A stretch of 64,000 bases of DNA from Pedobacter paludis (GCF_003173575.1 NZ_QGNY01000007.1:216108-280107), one strand, 5' to 3'; positions 8,891 to 18,863 are shown, numbered from the stretch's first letter. Translations and numbers: made by a program. The notes: a model not told the origin generated them from the sequence alone.

Positions 8891-11206
8891 CTACATCTCC
8901 AGTGTTTCCTGTTTCCCTGCAAGTTCATTAGCTAAAGTACCAAATTCAATTTGTGAAGAAGCCTTTAATGGAAATTTCAGGAATATGGTCAGTCCGTTTT
9001 GATTCTTGATGCTAAACGATCCGCCAAGTTGTGCTGTCAATCCTTCCAAAAGGTTTATTCCAAGTGTATTTGCGTTGGGCAAGCTAAAATTCATGGGCAA
9101 TCCTATACCATTGTCACTAATTTCCACTTCTACGAACAGATTTACTTTTTTAACGCAAATCGTTATGATGCCCTTTTGGTGATTTGGAAAGGCATATTTC
9201 AAAGCGTTAGTTACAGTTTCATTTAGGATTATACCTATCGGGATTGCCTGTGAAACATCAAGCATGAAATCCTCAATATCACATAATATCTCGATGTTAT
9301 CAAAATCATTGTCCAGGAAGTCATATAACGAATCAACCAGTTCATTGATGTATAGAAATAAACTGATTTGCGTAATATTATCTGATTTATATAACTGGTC
9401 ATGGATAAGTGCAATCGATCGAACCCTGCTTTGACTATCCAAAATAGCCTGCTGTGCGCTTTCGCTAGACAGATAAACAGATTTCGAAGCCAGCAGGTTC
9501 ATTACAATCTGTAAGTTATTCTTAACCCGATGATTCACTTCCTTCAAAAGCAAATCCTTCTCTCCAAGAAGCTGATTCTTGTATGATACCAGATGTTTAA
9601 GAGAATCATTTTGCTTGTCGATCTCCAATTTTTGCGACAATAACATGGCATTGCTCCTCTGCTTTAACCGGTACCTGCTAAAGATCAGCGCAGTAAAAAT
9701 CAATAGCACAATTATTCCACCAATGGTTACGCGTTGAATAAGTTCATTGCGTTTCATTTTGATATCATTGATTAGCGCATCTTTGGTAAGCATTTCAATA
9801 TGTCGATTTCTCTCTATTGCTGCATTTTCAATATGCAACAGGGATATCTGATACGCTTTTGAAACATTATCAATCGAATCTTTTATTGCTTTTTCTTTTT
9901 GGAAATGCAATAGAGCAGATTTTTTATCTCCTTTTAGTGAAACCAGCTGATAGTATCGATATTCGGCGGTCTGAATACCTTTGGCATAATTTACCTTGTG
10001 TGCCAATTGCGCATGTAACGCTGTATGTTTATAAGCCTTGTTTACTTTCCCCGTCTCGGAATAATAATAAGCGAGTACATTATGAACATTCATTATTTGT
10101 TGAATGTTTTCCGGATAGATTTTTGGCAATAGGCCTTCCAGTTCGTTTACATATTCTTTAGCCTGCTCAAACTGTTTAGCATAAGCCAATGTATTGATGT
10201 ACTCAATTTTGAGTGCTATATTTTTTAAAAACCCGCCCGGACGCCCTTTCATTTCATCAAGTATAGCCAATGCTTTTGGAATTTGGTTGGTGTGGGTATA
10301 TGCCGAGGCAAGCTGGTAAGCCCCTGCACGTACAAATCCTTCATCATTATATTTTTTGGCCATGCTGACCACCTCTTTTGAATAGTGTATGGATCGGTAA
10401 TAATCCAGCTTCTTTATATAACTAGAGGCGATAGTTAAATTGATAACACATACTTGCGTAGTGGTATCCTTAACCTTTCTGGCAGTTTCACGGGCCAGCA
10501 AAGTATATTTTAAAGCGTTTTCATAGTCTCCCAATCTAAAGGAGTTTCTGCCAATATTCCAGTAAATCCCCTCTACCGTTCTCAAGCTTACTCCTTTTCC
10601 CAGATTCAACGCTTCAAAAAGGAATCTAAGGGCTTCTGTAGTCCGATCGGCCTGAAAGAGCATATCCGCGTTTACCGTTAACATATCCGCAAGGGAGTGG
10701 AAGTTTTTATTTTTCCTGAAGATCGCAATAGCTTTATCGTTATACCATATTCGGGTGCGAAGTTCGGCAGGTGAATTTGGACTAAACTGCTTGGATAGCA
10801 TATGATATGACCTTGCCTCACCATCGCTATTGTTATTTTGGCGAGAAAATGAAAGGGCGCTTTCTGCTAATTTTACAGCCGCTTTACCATCCCCTTTATC
10901 ATATAAGGTTTCCACCCTCAACAACATAGAATTAATAATCCCGAAATGGTAATTAAGCTTTCGGCTAAGCGCTTGGGCTTCGTTAGCAAACTTAATCGCC
11001 GAATCTACGTCCTTAGGTCCCTTTGCGCCTTTCAATAACATTAAATGCCCAATGGCAAGCTGCAATTTCACCTTGGTAGTATCCTCCTTGCTCGTAATGA
11101 GTTTTTGCCTCAAGACCGGCATGGGTAACTCATCCAGACGACTCGTCTGGGCATGTACGCACATTGCCGATAAAGAAAGGATTATATATAAAATCGAATG
11201 TTTCAT
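8891..11206 (-). CDS. TPR-repeat sensor histidine kinase, HisKA_2 type (paralogue of the gene at 4493)
   Basis: I choose the ATG at 11206 because it begins MKHSILYIILSLSAMCVHAQ, a clean signal peptide. The longer frame to 11251 adds 15 residues without one. TPR-like repeats fill the periplasmic region, then comes a membrane helix (GGIIVLLIFTALIFSRY) and the H-box EVNHRVKNNLQIVMNLLAS. The ATPase domain contains NALKYAFP and DNGIGLP. Domain order and many segments (FSRYRLKQR, SKAYQISLLHIEN) match the kinase at 4493, so this is a duplication. It is convergent with the sigma-54 activator and ends about 155 bp after it. Confidence 0.9.
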   Translation of the reverse strand: MKHSILYIILSLSAMCVHAQTSRLDELPMPVLRQKLITSKEDTTKVKLQLAIGHLMLLKGAKGPKDVDSAIKFANEAQALSRKLNYHFGIINSMLLRVETLYDKGDGKAAVKLAESALSFSRQNNNSDGEARSYHMLSKQFSPNSPAELRTRIWYNDKAIAIFRKNKNFHSLADMLTVNADMLFQADRTTEALRFLFEALNLGKGVSLRTVEGIYWNIGRNSFRLGDYENALKYTLLARETARKVKDTTTQVCVINLTIASSYIKKLDYYRSIHYSKEVVSMAKKYNDEGFVRAGAYQLASAYTHTNQIPKALAILDEMKGRPGGFLKNIALKIEYINTLAYAKQFEQAKEYVNELEGLLPKIYPENIQQIMNVHNVLAYYYSETGKVNKAYKHTALHAQLAHKVNYAKGIQTAEYRYYQLVSLKGDKKSALLHFQKEKAIKDSIDNVSKAYQISLLHIENAAIERNRHIEMLTKDALINDIKMKRNELIQRVTIGGIIVLLIFTALIFSRYRLKQRSNAMLLSQKLEIDKQNDSLKHLVSYKNQLLGEKDLLLKEVNHRVKNNLQIVMNLLASKSVYLSSESAQQAILDSQSRVRSIALIHDQLYKSDNITQISLFLYINELVDSLYDFLDNDFDNIEILCDIEDFMLDVSQAIPIGIILNETVTNALKYAFPNHQKGIITICVKKVNLFVEVEISDNGIGLPMNFSLPNANTLGINLLEGLTAQLGGSFSIKNQNGLTIFLKFPLKASSQIEFGTLANELAGKQETLEM

Positions 11207-12152
11207 ATAATTGGATTCAAGATTTCCTAAATTAACGTATAAATATATCAATAACCGTCAAGATTTTAAATATACACCTTGAAATACTCGGGGCCAAGAC
11301 GAACATGTTAACCATATTTATTAGTCTTCGCTACCTGATTGAAAGTAATACAAGGCAACATACACCTACAACACCTTGATGAGGATGGGGATATGTCGAT
11401 AAACTGCAGGCAGATAAGCCCATCCCACTATAAATCAAATTTAATAAATCATTAAATGGCATTGGTTGATGAATTCGGCAATAAGAAATTACACCATCTG
11501 AATTTTCCCATTAGGAAACCCTTCATTTAAAGAAAATAAAATAAAAGCCTAAAGGGATCAGCATCAACTGAGTTGGTAAACAAACAATTGAATATTGAAA
11601 AATTATAGGCTTAAATAATTGAGAACACACAAAAAACATGGATTACAATCGCTACGAGATTAAGGATTAACGATACCAAAAAGCTAAAACATCAACCATA
11701 AAAAGTTGAACAACGATTTCTAAAACATGAATAGCTAACAATTGATTGTTAGCTATTTAAAATTGTACCCTCTCGGAGGAATACTTTGAACACTTAAGTG
11801 CTTTCTTACAGGTTCTTGGGCCAATTATTGATGACTTAAAGAGCAAGGGATTTATATAAAAATCTAGTTTTTCGGAGAAGTGGCAACCGTTGCACTAAAA
11901 ATTTAGAACACAAAAACTTGGCAAATATGAATGAGAATAGTTTTGCTTTTTTTCGTTGACAAGGACGAACAAATGAATTCGACTGGAGATTCCGCTAGGA
12001 TTATTCAAGTCATTTCGGAACTCAAGATCAGAAAACCAAAATGTGAGTAAAAGGTTATATCCGATTCTTTGAACTATCCTTGCGACAATGAGTTTACCAA
12101 TGCGCATCACCTCTATGTTCGACATAACTCTAATAAACTCACCAGACACGAA
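11207..12152. other. Gene-poor ~0.95-kb region
   Basis: AT-rich sequence between the second TPR kinase and the left flanking element of the stress island. An 84-codon minus-strand frame at 11895-12149 has no recognisable domain. A plus-strand frame near 11456 starting MALVDEFGNKKLHHL is stopped after about 23 codons. I see only decayed coding sequence and one strong palindrome (11730-11757). Confidence 0.5.
11730..11757. repeat. Perfect 28-nt inverted repeat (hairpin)
   Basis: Two 13-nt arms, AATAGCTAACAAT and its exact complement, separated by TG. The hairpin is AT-rich and followed by TTAAAATTG. It could be a bidirectional terminator or a protein-binding palindrome. It lies in gene-free sequence, so no target is evident. 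Confidence 0.6.
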
Positions 12153-12277
12153 CTGGATAAACCGAAGTAGATTGACCCCGTCTCGCCAGTTAAAAATATA
12201 TTAAAACACACTATTTTCAAAGCATTTACAAATCATTAAAATCTGGTGCAAAGGGGTCAAATAAATTGGTTTGTGCA
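12153..12277 (+). mobile_element. ~125-bp IS-end-like/MITE-like element, copy 1 (left flank of stress island)
   Basis: It begins CTGGATAAACC and ends GGTTTGTGCA. Both ends carry the same degenerate motif in opposite orientation: GGGGTCAA, a 5-7 nt spacer, then GGTTTnTnCA. A second copy exists in inverted orientation at 41361-41476. The outer 45 bp match at 36 positions and the inner 34 bp at 29 positions by hand alignment, while the middle is unrelated AT-rich sequence. The inner end stops 16 bp from the adh stop codon. It encodes nothing, so it is a non-autonomous element or joined IS ends. Confidence 0.6.
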
Positions 12278-12293
12278 CCATGAACATATAATT

Positions 12294-13328
12294 CTATTCT
12301 TTTGCTATTTCCAGTACGATCCGTCCACTGATATCTCCCTTTTTCATATTGTCAAATACCTGATTGATGTCTTCCAACTTTGCGGTATGGATACATGCAT
12401 GGACTTTTCCGTCAACGGCAAAATCAATGGCTTCCTGCATATCTTTCCGGGTACCGACAATGGACCCCCTGACTGTGAGTCTTTTCAGAACCGTTTCAAA
12501 GATAGGAAGATCAAAGCTACCAGGCGGAAGCCCATTAAGGGAAAGGGTTCCTTTTTTTCTGAGCGCGGAAAGGCCTTGCGAAAAAGCGATAGGAGATACC
12601 GCGGTAACAAGCACCCCGTGCATGCCCCCTGTCTGCTTCTGCAGAACTGCACCTGGATCCTCTTCGCTGGCGTTGACAGTGAGATCAGCACCAAGCTTTC
12701 TTGCCAGTTCCAGTTTATCATCCGCAACATCGATTGCAGCGACCTGAAAACCCATTGCCTTGGCGTATTGAACGGCAAGATGTCCAAGCCCGCCGATGCC
12801 TGAAATCGCAACCCATTCCCCTGGCTTGGCATCAGTTTCTTTAAGCCCCTTATAGACCGTTACCCCTGCGCAGATGATGGGCGCCATTTCAGAGAAATTA
12901 ATATAGGAAGGAAACCTGGCTACATAGCGGCTATCTGCGACCACATATTCGGCAAAGCCACCGTCTACACTATAGCCGCCATTCTGCTGGTCATCACAAA
13001 GGGTTTCCCACCCGGTAATGCAAAATTCGCAACATCCGCAGGCACTAAAAAGCCATGGTACGCCCACAACATCACCTTCTTTCATATTCTTTACACCATG
13101 CCCCAAGGCTGCTACTATCCCTATGGCCTCATGGCCTGGAATAAGTGGCATCTTGGCCTTTACTGGCCAGTCGCCGCTACAGGCATGGAGATCGGTATGG
13201 CAAACCCCGCAGGCAAGCACTTTTACCAATATCTGATATTCTCCAGGTTCTTTGACCTTGACCTGCTCAATCTGTAAGGGCGATCCAAAACTGTGGATCA
13301 CGGCGGCTTTCATTGTTTTTGGAATCAT
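12294..13328 (-). CDS. Zinc-dependent alcohol dehydrogenase (AdhP-like)
   Basis: 344 residues; M6 (13313) is an alternative start. It oxidises primary alcohols or reduces aldehydes with NAD(H). Catalytic-zinc ligands are C43 in GVCHTDLH and H66-E67 in GHEAIG. The structural-zinc set is C97, C100, C103 and C111. The nucleotide-binding loop is GIGGLGHLAVQYAK (~176-189). It lies 26 bp downstream of a Usp gene on the same strand and probably shares its promoter, which carries the operator at 14309. Fermentative ADH genes next to Usp genes fit a low-oxygen or energy-stress role. Confidence 0.93.
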   Translation of the reverse strand: MIPKTMKAAVIHSFGSPLQIEQVKVKEPGEYQILVKVLACGVCHTDLHACSGDWPVKAKMPLIPGHEAIGIVAALGHGVKNMKEGDVVGVPWLFSACGCCEFCITGWETLCDDQQNGGYSVDGGFAEYVVADSRYVARFPSYINFSEMAPIICAGVTVYKGLKETDAKPGEWVAISGIGGLGHLAVQYAKAMGFQVAAIDVADDKLELARKLGADLTVNASEEDPGAVLQKQTGGMHGVLVTAVSPIAFSQGLSALRKKGTLSLNGLPPGSFDLPIFETVLKRLTVRGSIVGTRKDMQEAIDFAVDGKVHACIHTAKLEDINQVFDNMKKGDISGRIVLEIAKE

Positions 13329-13354
13329 TTTAAATATATTTAGTCTAGAGATTT

Positions 13355-14224
13355 TTAACAGACAACGGCCTTGTAGCCCTGAGGAAATACGAGCAACGGG
13401 AGTTCGGTAAGCCTGGCCATTTTTTGGCTATGGCTACCCTTTAGCACCCTGTCGAGAAAATCATGCGGACGATGAATCATGGCGAGGCAATCTACTTGCC
13501 CGTGTTCACTAAGCCATTCCAGTCCTCCCTCGACATCCTTATTGTATACATTTTTATAATAGATCTTATCGTAGTTGATCTCGGTCTTAAGCTGGGCAAT
13601 AAAGTCATTGATCTTTCCTGTTCTTTCGGGCCCCGCCCCATTCTCGACAACGTGGACGATAAGCAGTTCTGCATTGAATGCTGCCGCAAGCCCCGCCAGG
13701 GACTGAATGGCCTCGAAATCCGCAGTGCTCAAATCGGTTGCGAACGCGATCTTAGTAAGGGTGCTGAATTTTACACTTTTCGGTATGAGCATCAAGGGTA
13801 GCTGCCCAGTATCTATCATGTCCCTGGTACTGCTGCCCAGAAAAAACCTCCGCATATCCCCGGCACCGGAAAGTCCCATCACTGCCAGATTAACCCTGGC
13901 GGTCAGAACTGCTCCACGCACTAAATCCGAGAGATCACCAACCTCTGCTTTTACAGAAACTTTGGGAAACGCATTATCGGGGAGACCGCTGGTATCAACG
14001 ATCAGATTGGCATAGTCCTTCAGCGCTCTTTTGCTCTGAGTAATGACCGAATCATAATCCATTGGCCAGACCATTCCCCCGGGGATGGGCTCCGTGAGTG
14101 GAACAGTAATGGCATTGCAAAGTATCAGGTTAGCCTTAACCCTTTTTGCAAGTTCGAATGCATAACGTGACGCATTTTCAGCAGATTCTGAAAAATCGGT
14201 CAAAGCAAGTATTGTTTTCATCAT
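13355..14224 (-). CDS. Universal stress protein, tandem-domain
   Basis: 289 residues, two UspA-like domains. The first starts MMKTILALTDFSESAENA and contains VMGLSGAGDMRRFFLGSSTR, the G-x2-G-x9-G-S/T nucleotide-binding pattern. The second covers ~150-285 and ends ELPLLVFPQ with a degenerate glycine motif (HRPHDFLDRVLKGSHSQK). It is the first gene of the operon with adh. The operator ATGATcgttGTCAT lies at 14309-14322, 85 bp upstream of the start. Confidence 0.92.
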   Translation of the reverse strand: MMKTILALTDFSESAENASRYAFELAKRVKANLILCNAITVPLTEPIPGGMVWPMDYDSVITQSKRALKDYANLIVDTSGLPDNAFPKVSVKAEVGDLSDLVRGAVLTARVNLAVMGLSGAGDMRRFFLGSSTRDMIDTGQLPLMLIPKSVKFSTLTKIAFATDLSTADFEAIQSLAGLAAAFNAELLIVHVVENGAGPERTGKINDFIAQLKTEINYDKIYYKNVYNKDVEGGLEWLSEHGQVDCLAMIHRPHDFLDRVLKGSHSQKMARLTELPLLVFPQGYKAVVC

Positions 14225-14308
14225 TTTTGCAATTAATCAGTTTTACCACTGGACATTATGCCCAGAAGACATTATGTTCCAAGATCTGGATTTCTGAGGT
14301 TTGTGCCA

Positions 14309-14322
14309 ATGATCGTTGTCAT
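14309..14322 (-). promoter_or_regulatory. Operator ATGAY-N4-RTCAT upstream of usp-adh operon
   Basis: ATGAT CGTT GTCAT, a near-perfect palindrome with the TGA-N6-TCA geometry of CRP/FNR sites. Counting 29.5 bp from its centre toward the gene reaches GATCTTGG (14286-14279), a partial match (4 of 6) to TAnnTTTG. Confidence 0.65.
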
Positions 14323-14473
14323 CTCAGTAAATACTCCTGATCATTATTTAATAAATTGTGCAGAAATTATCCTTAGCATGTCAATTGAAAACCGAGAACA
14401 CGAAAGCTGATTCCCAGGTTTCCCGGATCTATTCTTTAGATTATAGCCACGTTCAAGTTTTTCTCGGAAAATA

Positions 14474-15775
14474 TCATTTGAAAACAGTATAAAACATTGC
14501 AATCGACGCTCCTGCTACAGCTAAAAAAGTGACTATTAGAAGTATATTGGAAAACCAGCCATTTTTATATTCTTTCATTATTTTATCTTTTCTAGCGATA
14601 TTAAAAATCAGAAACAATAGCGGGACTGCTGCAACTCCGTTCAAAACTGCGGCGTAGATCAGCGCCTTGACCGGATCTACGCCAACAAAATTCATCACCA
14701 GACCAATAATCGTAGCTGCGCAGATTGTTGCATAGAAAGCCGGTGCCCTCTTCAGTTTTTGGTTCAATCCCGATTTCCATTCAAATGCCTCACACACGGC
14801 ATATGCAGCTGAGCCGGAGAGTATCGGTATTGCCAACAAACCCAGACCAATGATACCAAAAGAAAAAATCAGCTTGGCTAACAAACCTGCATGGGGAAAA
14901 CTGTGAACAAGGGGCTCTATGGCTTTTGCCGCATCTGCAGCAGTTTTAATATCTTTAACACCACTGGTATGAAGCACGGTTGCACTTACAATTATTATAC
15001 TCCAGGTCGTAAATTCTGAAAAAAGCATACCCACAGTATTGTCAATACGCATGCGCCTGATCTGGGCCCAGCTAACCTGGCGGCCCCTCTTTAAGACCCT
15101 CTCCCGCTGTTTCTGCTCTTCGACTTCCTGTGATGCTTCCCAGAAAAACATGTATGGCGAGATAGTGGTCCCCAATACGCCGGTAATGATAAACAGAAAA
15201 GTGAAAGAAAACTCAAAGTGCGGTATTATGGTAGCCTTAAAAATAATTGTCCATGGCTGATTGATGATGAGCATAGTAAACGGATAGGCAATTAGGGCAA
15301 GGGCTAGCCATTTCAGTATCTTGGAATATAACTTATATGAGGCAAATAACTCTAAAATAAGGATTATAGTAGTAAAAAGCAATGTTAGAATAATAAAAGG
15401 CAATGGCAGCAGCAACTTCATCGCCGCTGCCATTGCCCCAATATCCGCACCAATGTTTATGGTATTGGCCACCACAACAAGTCCGACTACCAAAAGCAGT
15501 ACTGTACGGCTATAATGATCCTTTATGACAGCAGATATCCCCTTTCCGGTGACCAGCCCTATCCGTGCACATGATTCCTGAACAGCTATCATAAAAGGCA
15601 GCATGTATAATGCCGTCCACAACTGACCATAACCGAACTGGGCTCCGGTCTGAGAATAGGTGGCAATTCCTGAAGGATCATCATCGGCGGCTCCAGTTAC
15701 AAATCCCGGACCTAAAATTTCAAGCAAACGGCGGATTTTAGTCTTGCGTTTTTTGGGAGATAGTCCTTTATTCAT
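14474..15775 (-). CDS. NRAMP-family divalent metal transporter (divergent binding site)
   Basis: 433 residues with about eleven hydrophobic helices. In the first helix the canonical NRAMP DPGN is replaced by DDDPSG (31-36) in GAADDDPSGIATYSQTG. In the sixth helix region the usual MPH is replaced by TTISPYMFFWEASQEVEE. The fold is clearly NRAMP-like, but the metal-coordinating methionine position is changed, as in the divergent branches of the family. The substrate could be Mg2+ or another ion; this is unresolved. It is 28 bp downstream of the P-type ATPase gene and presumably co-transcribed. Confidence 0.85.
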   Translation of the reverse strand: MNKGLSPKKRKTKIRRLLEILGPGFVTGAADDDPSGIATYSQTGAQFGYGQLWTALYMLPFMIAVQESCARIGLVTGKGISAVIKDHYSRTVLLLVVGLVVVANTINIGADIGAMAAAMKLLLPLPFIILTLLFTTIILILELFASYKLYSKILKWLALALIAYPFTMLIINQPWTIIFKATIIPHFEFSFTFLFIITGVLGTTISPYMFFWEASQEVEEQKQRERVLKRGRQVSWAQIRRMRIDNTVGMLFSEFTTWSIIIVSATVLHTSGVKDIKTAADAAKAIEPLVHSFPHAGLLAKLIFSFGIIGLGLLAIPILSGSAAYAVCEAFEWKSGLNQKLKRAPAFYATICAATIIGLVMNFVGVDPVKALIYAAVLNGVAAVPLLFLIFNIARKDKIMKEYKNGWFSNILLIVTFLAVAGASIAMFYTVFK

Positions 15776-15803
15776 CTTATTTTATAACTCAAAACGTTTA
15801 TTT

Positions 15804-18326
15804 TTACTTATTTATTCCTCTGTTGGTCTTCACTAGCCGGTTTCTCAGTTTAACCACTTCAAACCAGACGACAGAAACAAATCCCAAGACAATGCTGATC
15901 AAGAGCCTCGATAAACTAAGGGACTGAAATCCGAAAAAAGATGCCAAAGGTGGCAAGTAAATCAACGCACCTGAAATAGTAATGGTAATGGCTATCATGA
16001 TGGGAACTAGGTTATTCTTATACCTTATAGTAGTAAAAAGCGAGTAGAAAAAAGAACGGTTAACCAGCGTGAGCGATATATTTGCGGATATCAGGCAACT
16101 GAACACCATGGTACGGGTGATGGGCTCATCCGTACCATCATTTACCGCATACTGATAGGCAGCAAGGGTCCCCGCAGTAATGAAAAGTCCCTGAATGATG
16201 CTCATGGATAATTCTTTCCAGCTAAAAAAGGTTGCAGTTAGGGGCCTGGGTTTCTGCAGCATTGTATTTTTCTCGATCGGCTCATTCTCATAGATTATCG
16301 AACAGGTTGGGCCCATAATCAGCTCTAAAAAGATGATATGAACAGGTGAGAAAATATTGGGATAAATCCAGCCCATTGCCAACGGTATAAACACGGTTAA
16401 CATAATGGGAATATGAATGGATATAATATACTGTATAGCCTTTTTCAGATTGGAATAAATGCGCCTGCCCATCGCCACCGCATCAACCATCTTGGATAGA
16501 TCATCCTCTAGCAATATCAAAGAAGCTGCCTGTTTGGCAATCTCGGTACCCTTTTTACCCATGGCGATACCGATATGCGCAGCTTTCAATGCGGGTCCGT
16601 CATTCACCCCGTCGCCGGTCATGGCTACTATTTCTTTACTGGCTTTGATGGCATTGATGATCTTTAGCTTGGCCTCGGGAAACATCCGGGTGAAAATATT
16701 GACGGATTTGACTTTTTCACTCAGCTGCGCTAAAGAAAGCGGCATCAGCTCATCGCCGCCTAGGCAATCTTCAGCACCCCTGAAATCAATCTGCCTTGCG
16801 ATGGCGCCTGTGGTTTGTGCATTATCCCCTGTGATAATCTTAACAGCGATACCCGCTGCGTAAAAGGCATCCAGTACAGCGCTGATATTTTTCTTTGGTG
16901 GATCATAAAAGGCAAGGAGACCTTTAAATGAAAACTCATATTCCTGCTGGCTTTTTGGAAAATTATCCCCTTCAAAGCTCGCCTGTCCTACTGCCAAAAC
17001 GCGGTAACCCTCTTTAGCCAATGAAAAAATCGCTTCATTTATGTTTTGTTTTTGAATCCCACTGAGGTGACTTACCATCATAAGCGCCTCTGGTGCCCCT
17101 TTGGCTGAGATAATCCGTTGCCCATAGGAGTTTTCAAACAGGTGGGTCATCATCGGGGGCTTCCCTCCCAGCGGATACTCATGAACCATATGGAATTCAG
17201 CTCGCTCGTCTTTTGCTGAATTTTTAAGGTATGCATCATGTATCGCTACTTCCATCGGATCGAAGGGTATGGGTTCACTGGCCCACATGCCCAGGGTTAA
17301 GATTTCCCGGGTGGCCGAATCGAAAAGATGACCTTCGACACCACAGATTTGATTGGTCTGCAGGGCATATATTTTTGTCAGGCTCATCCTGTTCTCGGTC
17401 AGGGTTCCGGTTTTATCGGTACAGATCACTGAGGCGCTGCCAAGGGTCTCAACGGTTTCCATTTGCTTGACGATGATCCCCATTTTCATCATACGCCAGG
17501 CACCCAGTGCCATAAAGGTTGTAAATGCCACAGGGATTTCTTCCGGTAAGATGCTCATCGCCAGTGTCAGGGCCTTGATCAGGCTGTCCAAAAAATTTGG
17601 AAATCGGAGGTAGTTTATTAACCACACACAGAGGAATACAATCCCTCCAACCATTACCATTTTCTTAACAAAACTGTTTATCTGCAGCTCAAGTGGTGTT
17701 TTTTCTTCTTTTATCGACTCCAGGCTATTCCAGATCCAGCCCAGGCGAGTTTTATCTCCTATAGCCTGTACCCTGGCAATAGCAAGACCGCTTGCAACGG
17801 TGGTTCCGTGAAAAATTAAATTCTCCTCAGAAGAACTGTCTTTATAAACTGCAAGCGACTCTCCCGTGAGTACGCTTTCATTGACAGAGAAATCATTGGA
17901 ATGAACAATTACGGCATCAGCCGGTATTGATTTCCCTTCTTCAACCATCAGGCAATCCCCTATGACCAGCTCTGCCGAGCTTATCTCCAGCACCACCCCC
18001 GCTCTGATTACGCTGCATTTGGGCTGCGTAAAATCCTGTAATTTTGCCAGCGCGTTTCGGCTCCGCGAATCCTGATAGAGTGAGATGGTTGCCACAACCA
18101 TTACTGCGAGGGAAAGAAAAATACCGTCACCTGGTTTCCCGGTGAGAAAATAAATCAGGGAAGCGGCCAACAACAAGATAACCATTGGCTCTTTTATAAT
18201 TCTTTTCAGGGCATCCAGGAAGGCATTTTCCTTTTTATAAGACAAAATATTTGTGCCGTACTCTTCCCGGGACGCTTTTACCTGGATATCGCTCAAACCG
18301 CTAAGCCCAAAAGTATTTGTCTTCAT
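15804..18326 (-). CDS. P-type cation-translocating ATPase (P2-like)
   Basis: 840 residues. N-terminal cation-ATPase segment, actuator motif TGES (154-157), M4 motif PEEIP (261-265), phosphorylation site D304 in DKTGTLT, MTGDGVNDGPALK in the P domain and six C-terminal helices. PEEIP/PEEFP variants occur in bacterial ATPases of uncertain ion, related to Ca2+/Mn2+ pumps. It is followed by the NRAMP gene, so the pair may balance a divalent cation. Only a weak operator-like half-site (GTGATgacaTTGAA, 18462) is seen upstream. Confidence 0.92.
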   Translation of the reverse strand: MKTNTFGLSGLSDIQVKASREEYGTNILSYKKENAFLDALKRIIKEPMVILLLAASLIYFLTGKPGDGIFLSLAVMVVATISLYQDSRSRNALAKLQDFTQPKCSVIRAGVVLEISSAELVIGDCLMVEEGKSIPADAVIVHSNDFSVNESVLTGESLAVYKDSSSEENLIFHGTTVASGLAIARVQAIGDKTRLGWIWNSLESIKEEKTPLELQINSFVKKMVMVGGIVFLCVWLINYLRFPNFLDSLIKALTLAMSILPEEIPVAFTTFMALGAWRMMKMGIIVKQMETVETLGSASVICTDKTGTLTENRMSLTKIYALQTNQICGVEGHLFDSATREILTLGMWASEPIPFDPMEVAIHDAYLKNSAKDERAEFHMVHEYPLGGKPPMMTHLFENSYGQRIISAKGAPEALMMVSHLSGIQKQNINEAIFSLAKEGYRVLAVGQASFEGDNFPKSQQEYEFSFKGLLAFYDPPKKNISAVLDAFYAAGIAVKIITGDNAQTTGAIARQIDFRGAEDCLGGDELMPLSLAQLSEKVKSVNIFTRMFPEAKLKIINAIKASKEIVAMTGDGVNDGPALKAAHIGIAMGKKGTEIAKQAASLILLEDDLSKMVDAVAMGRRIYSNLKKAIQYIISIHIPIMLTVFIPLAMGWIYPNIFSPVHIIFLELIMGPTCSIIYENEPIEKNTMLQKPRPLTATFFSWKELSMSIIQGLFITAGTLAAYQYAVNDGTDEPITRTMVFSCLISANISLTLVNRSFFYSLFTTIRYKNNLVPIMIAITITISGALIYLPPLASFFGFQSLSLSRLLISIVLGFVSVVWFEVVKLRNRLVKTNRGINK

Positions 18327-18581
18327 AATAGGTGAATTATTTTCGCAAGGTTTTATAACACTATTTTAATTCAGATTAAAACTCCAAGATCAGCTTTACC
18401 CTGCGGCTCTTCAGATACATATTGGGTTTAACAAAAAATAATAACATGAGAGGGACTAAGCGTGATGACATTGAAAACACCTGCATTGCAAGGTTATTTA
18501 TTGACCCTTGATATTTTTTTTATTTTTTCCATCCATTACCACTCCGTTGTATTTTTCCAATAATCCAATGTAGCGCTCTAC

Positions 18582-18863
18582 TCAGTACCTGACTTCCATA
18601 TCTTCTGCGACCAGTGAAGCACATATATCTGATTCATAATCATTAGATCGCACTGAAAACCCGTATATTTCCTCTAAAGCCATGGCAGATTTGATTCCGA
18701 TGGTATTTTCAATCTTTATGATGGTCAAGGCATCAAGATTTTCTTCCCTGACCCATTGATATACCGTCGGCCGGGATCCATTTAATCTGCGCGCCAGTTT
18801 TAATATCCCAAAACCGCTCCTGCGTACACTCCGTTCCAGCAGAGCCCCGTAATTTTTGGCCAT
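18582..18863 (-). CDS. Small helix-turn-helix protein
   Basis: 93 residues from the ATG at 18863 (MAKNYGALLERSVRRSG). The longer frame to 18914 overlaps the -7 element and is unlikely. Residues ~18-50 (ILKLARRLNGSRPTVYQWV) look like an XRE/Cro-type helix-turn-helix, with an acidic tail. It probably binds DNA; its targets are unknown. Its promoter has the best match in the island: operator 18947-18960 and TAAATTTG at 18924-18917. Confidence 0.7.
   Translation of the reverse strand: MAKNYGALLERSVRRSGFGILKLARRLNGSRPTVYQWVREENLDALTIIKIENTIGIKSAMALEEIYGFSVRSNDYESDICASLVAEDMEVRY

Noticed and set aside
11456..11527. Short frame MALVDEFGNKKLHHL, faintly like a MoaA N-terminus
   Set aside because: Only ~23 codons, no cysteine motif, similarity too weak.
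12246..12803. 185-codon plus-strand frame across adh
   Set aside because: Antisense shadow of the alcohol dehydrogenase, which has all zinc ligands intact.
18462..18475. GTGATgacaTTGAA upstream of the P-type ATPase as an operator
   Set aside because: Only one good half-site, and the spacing to TAttttTTG is off by one with an extra base in the element.
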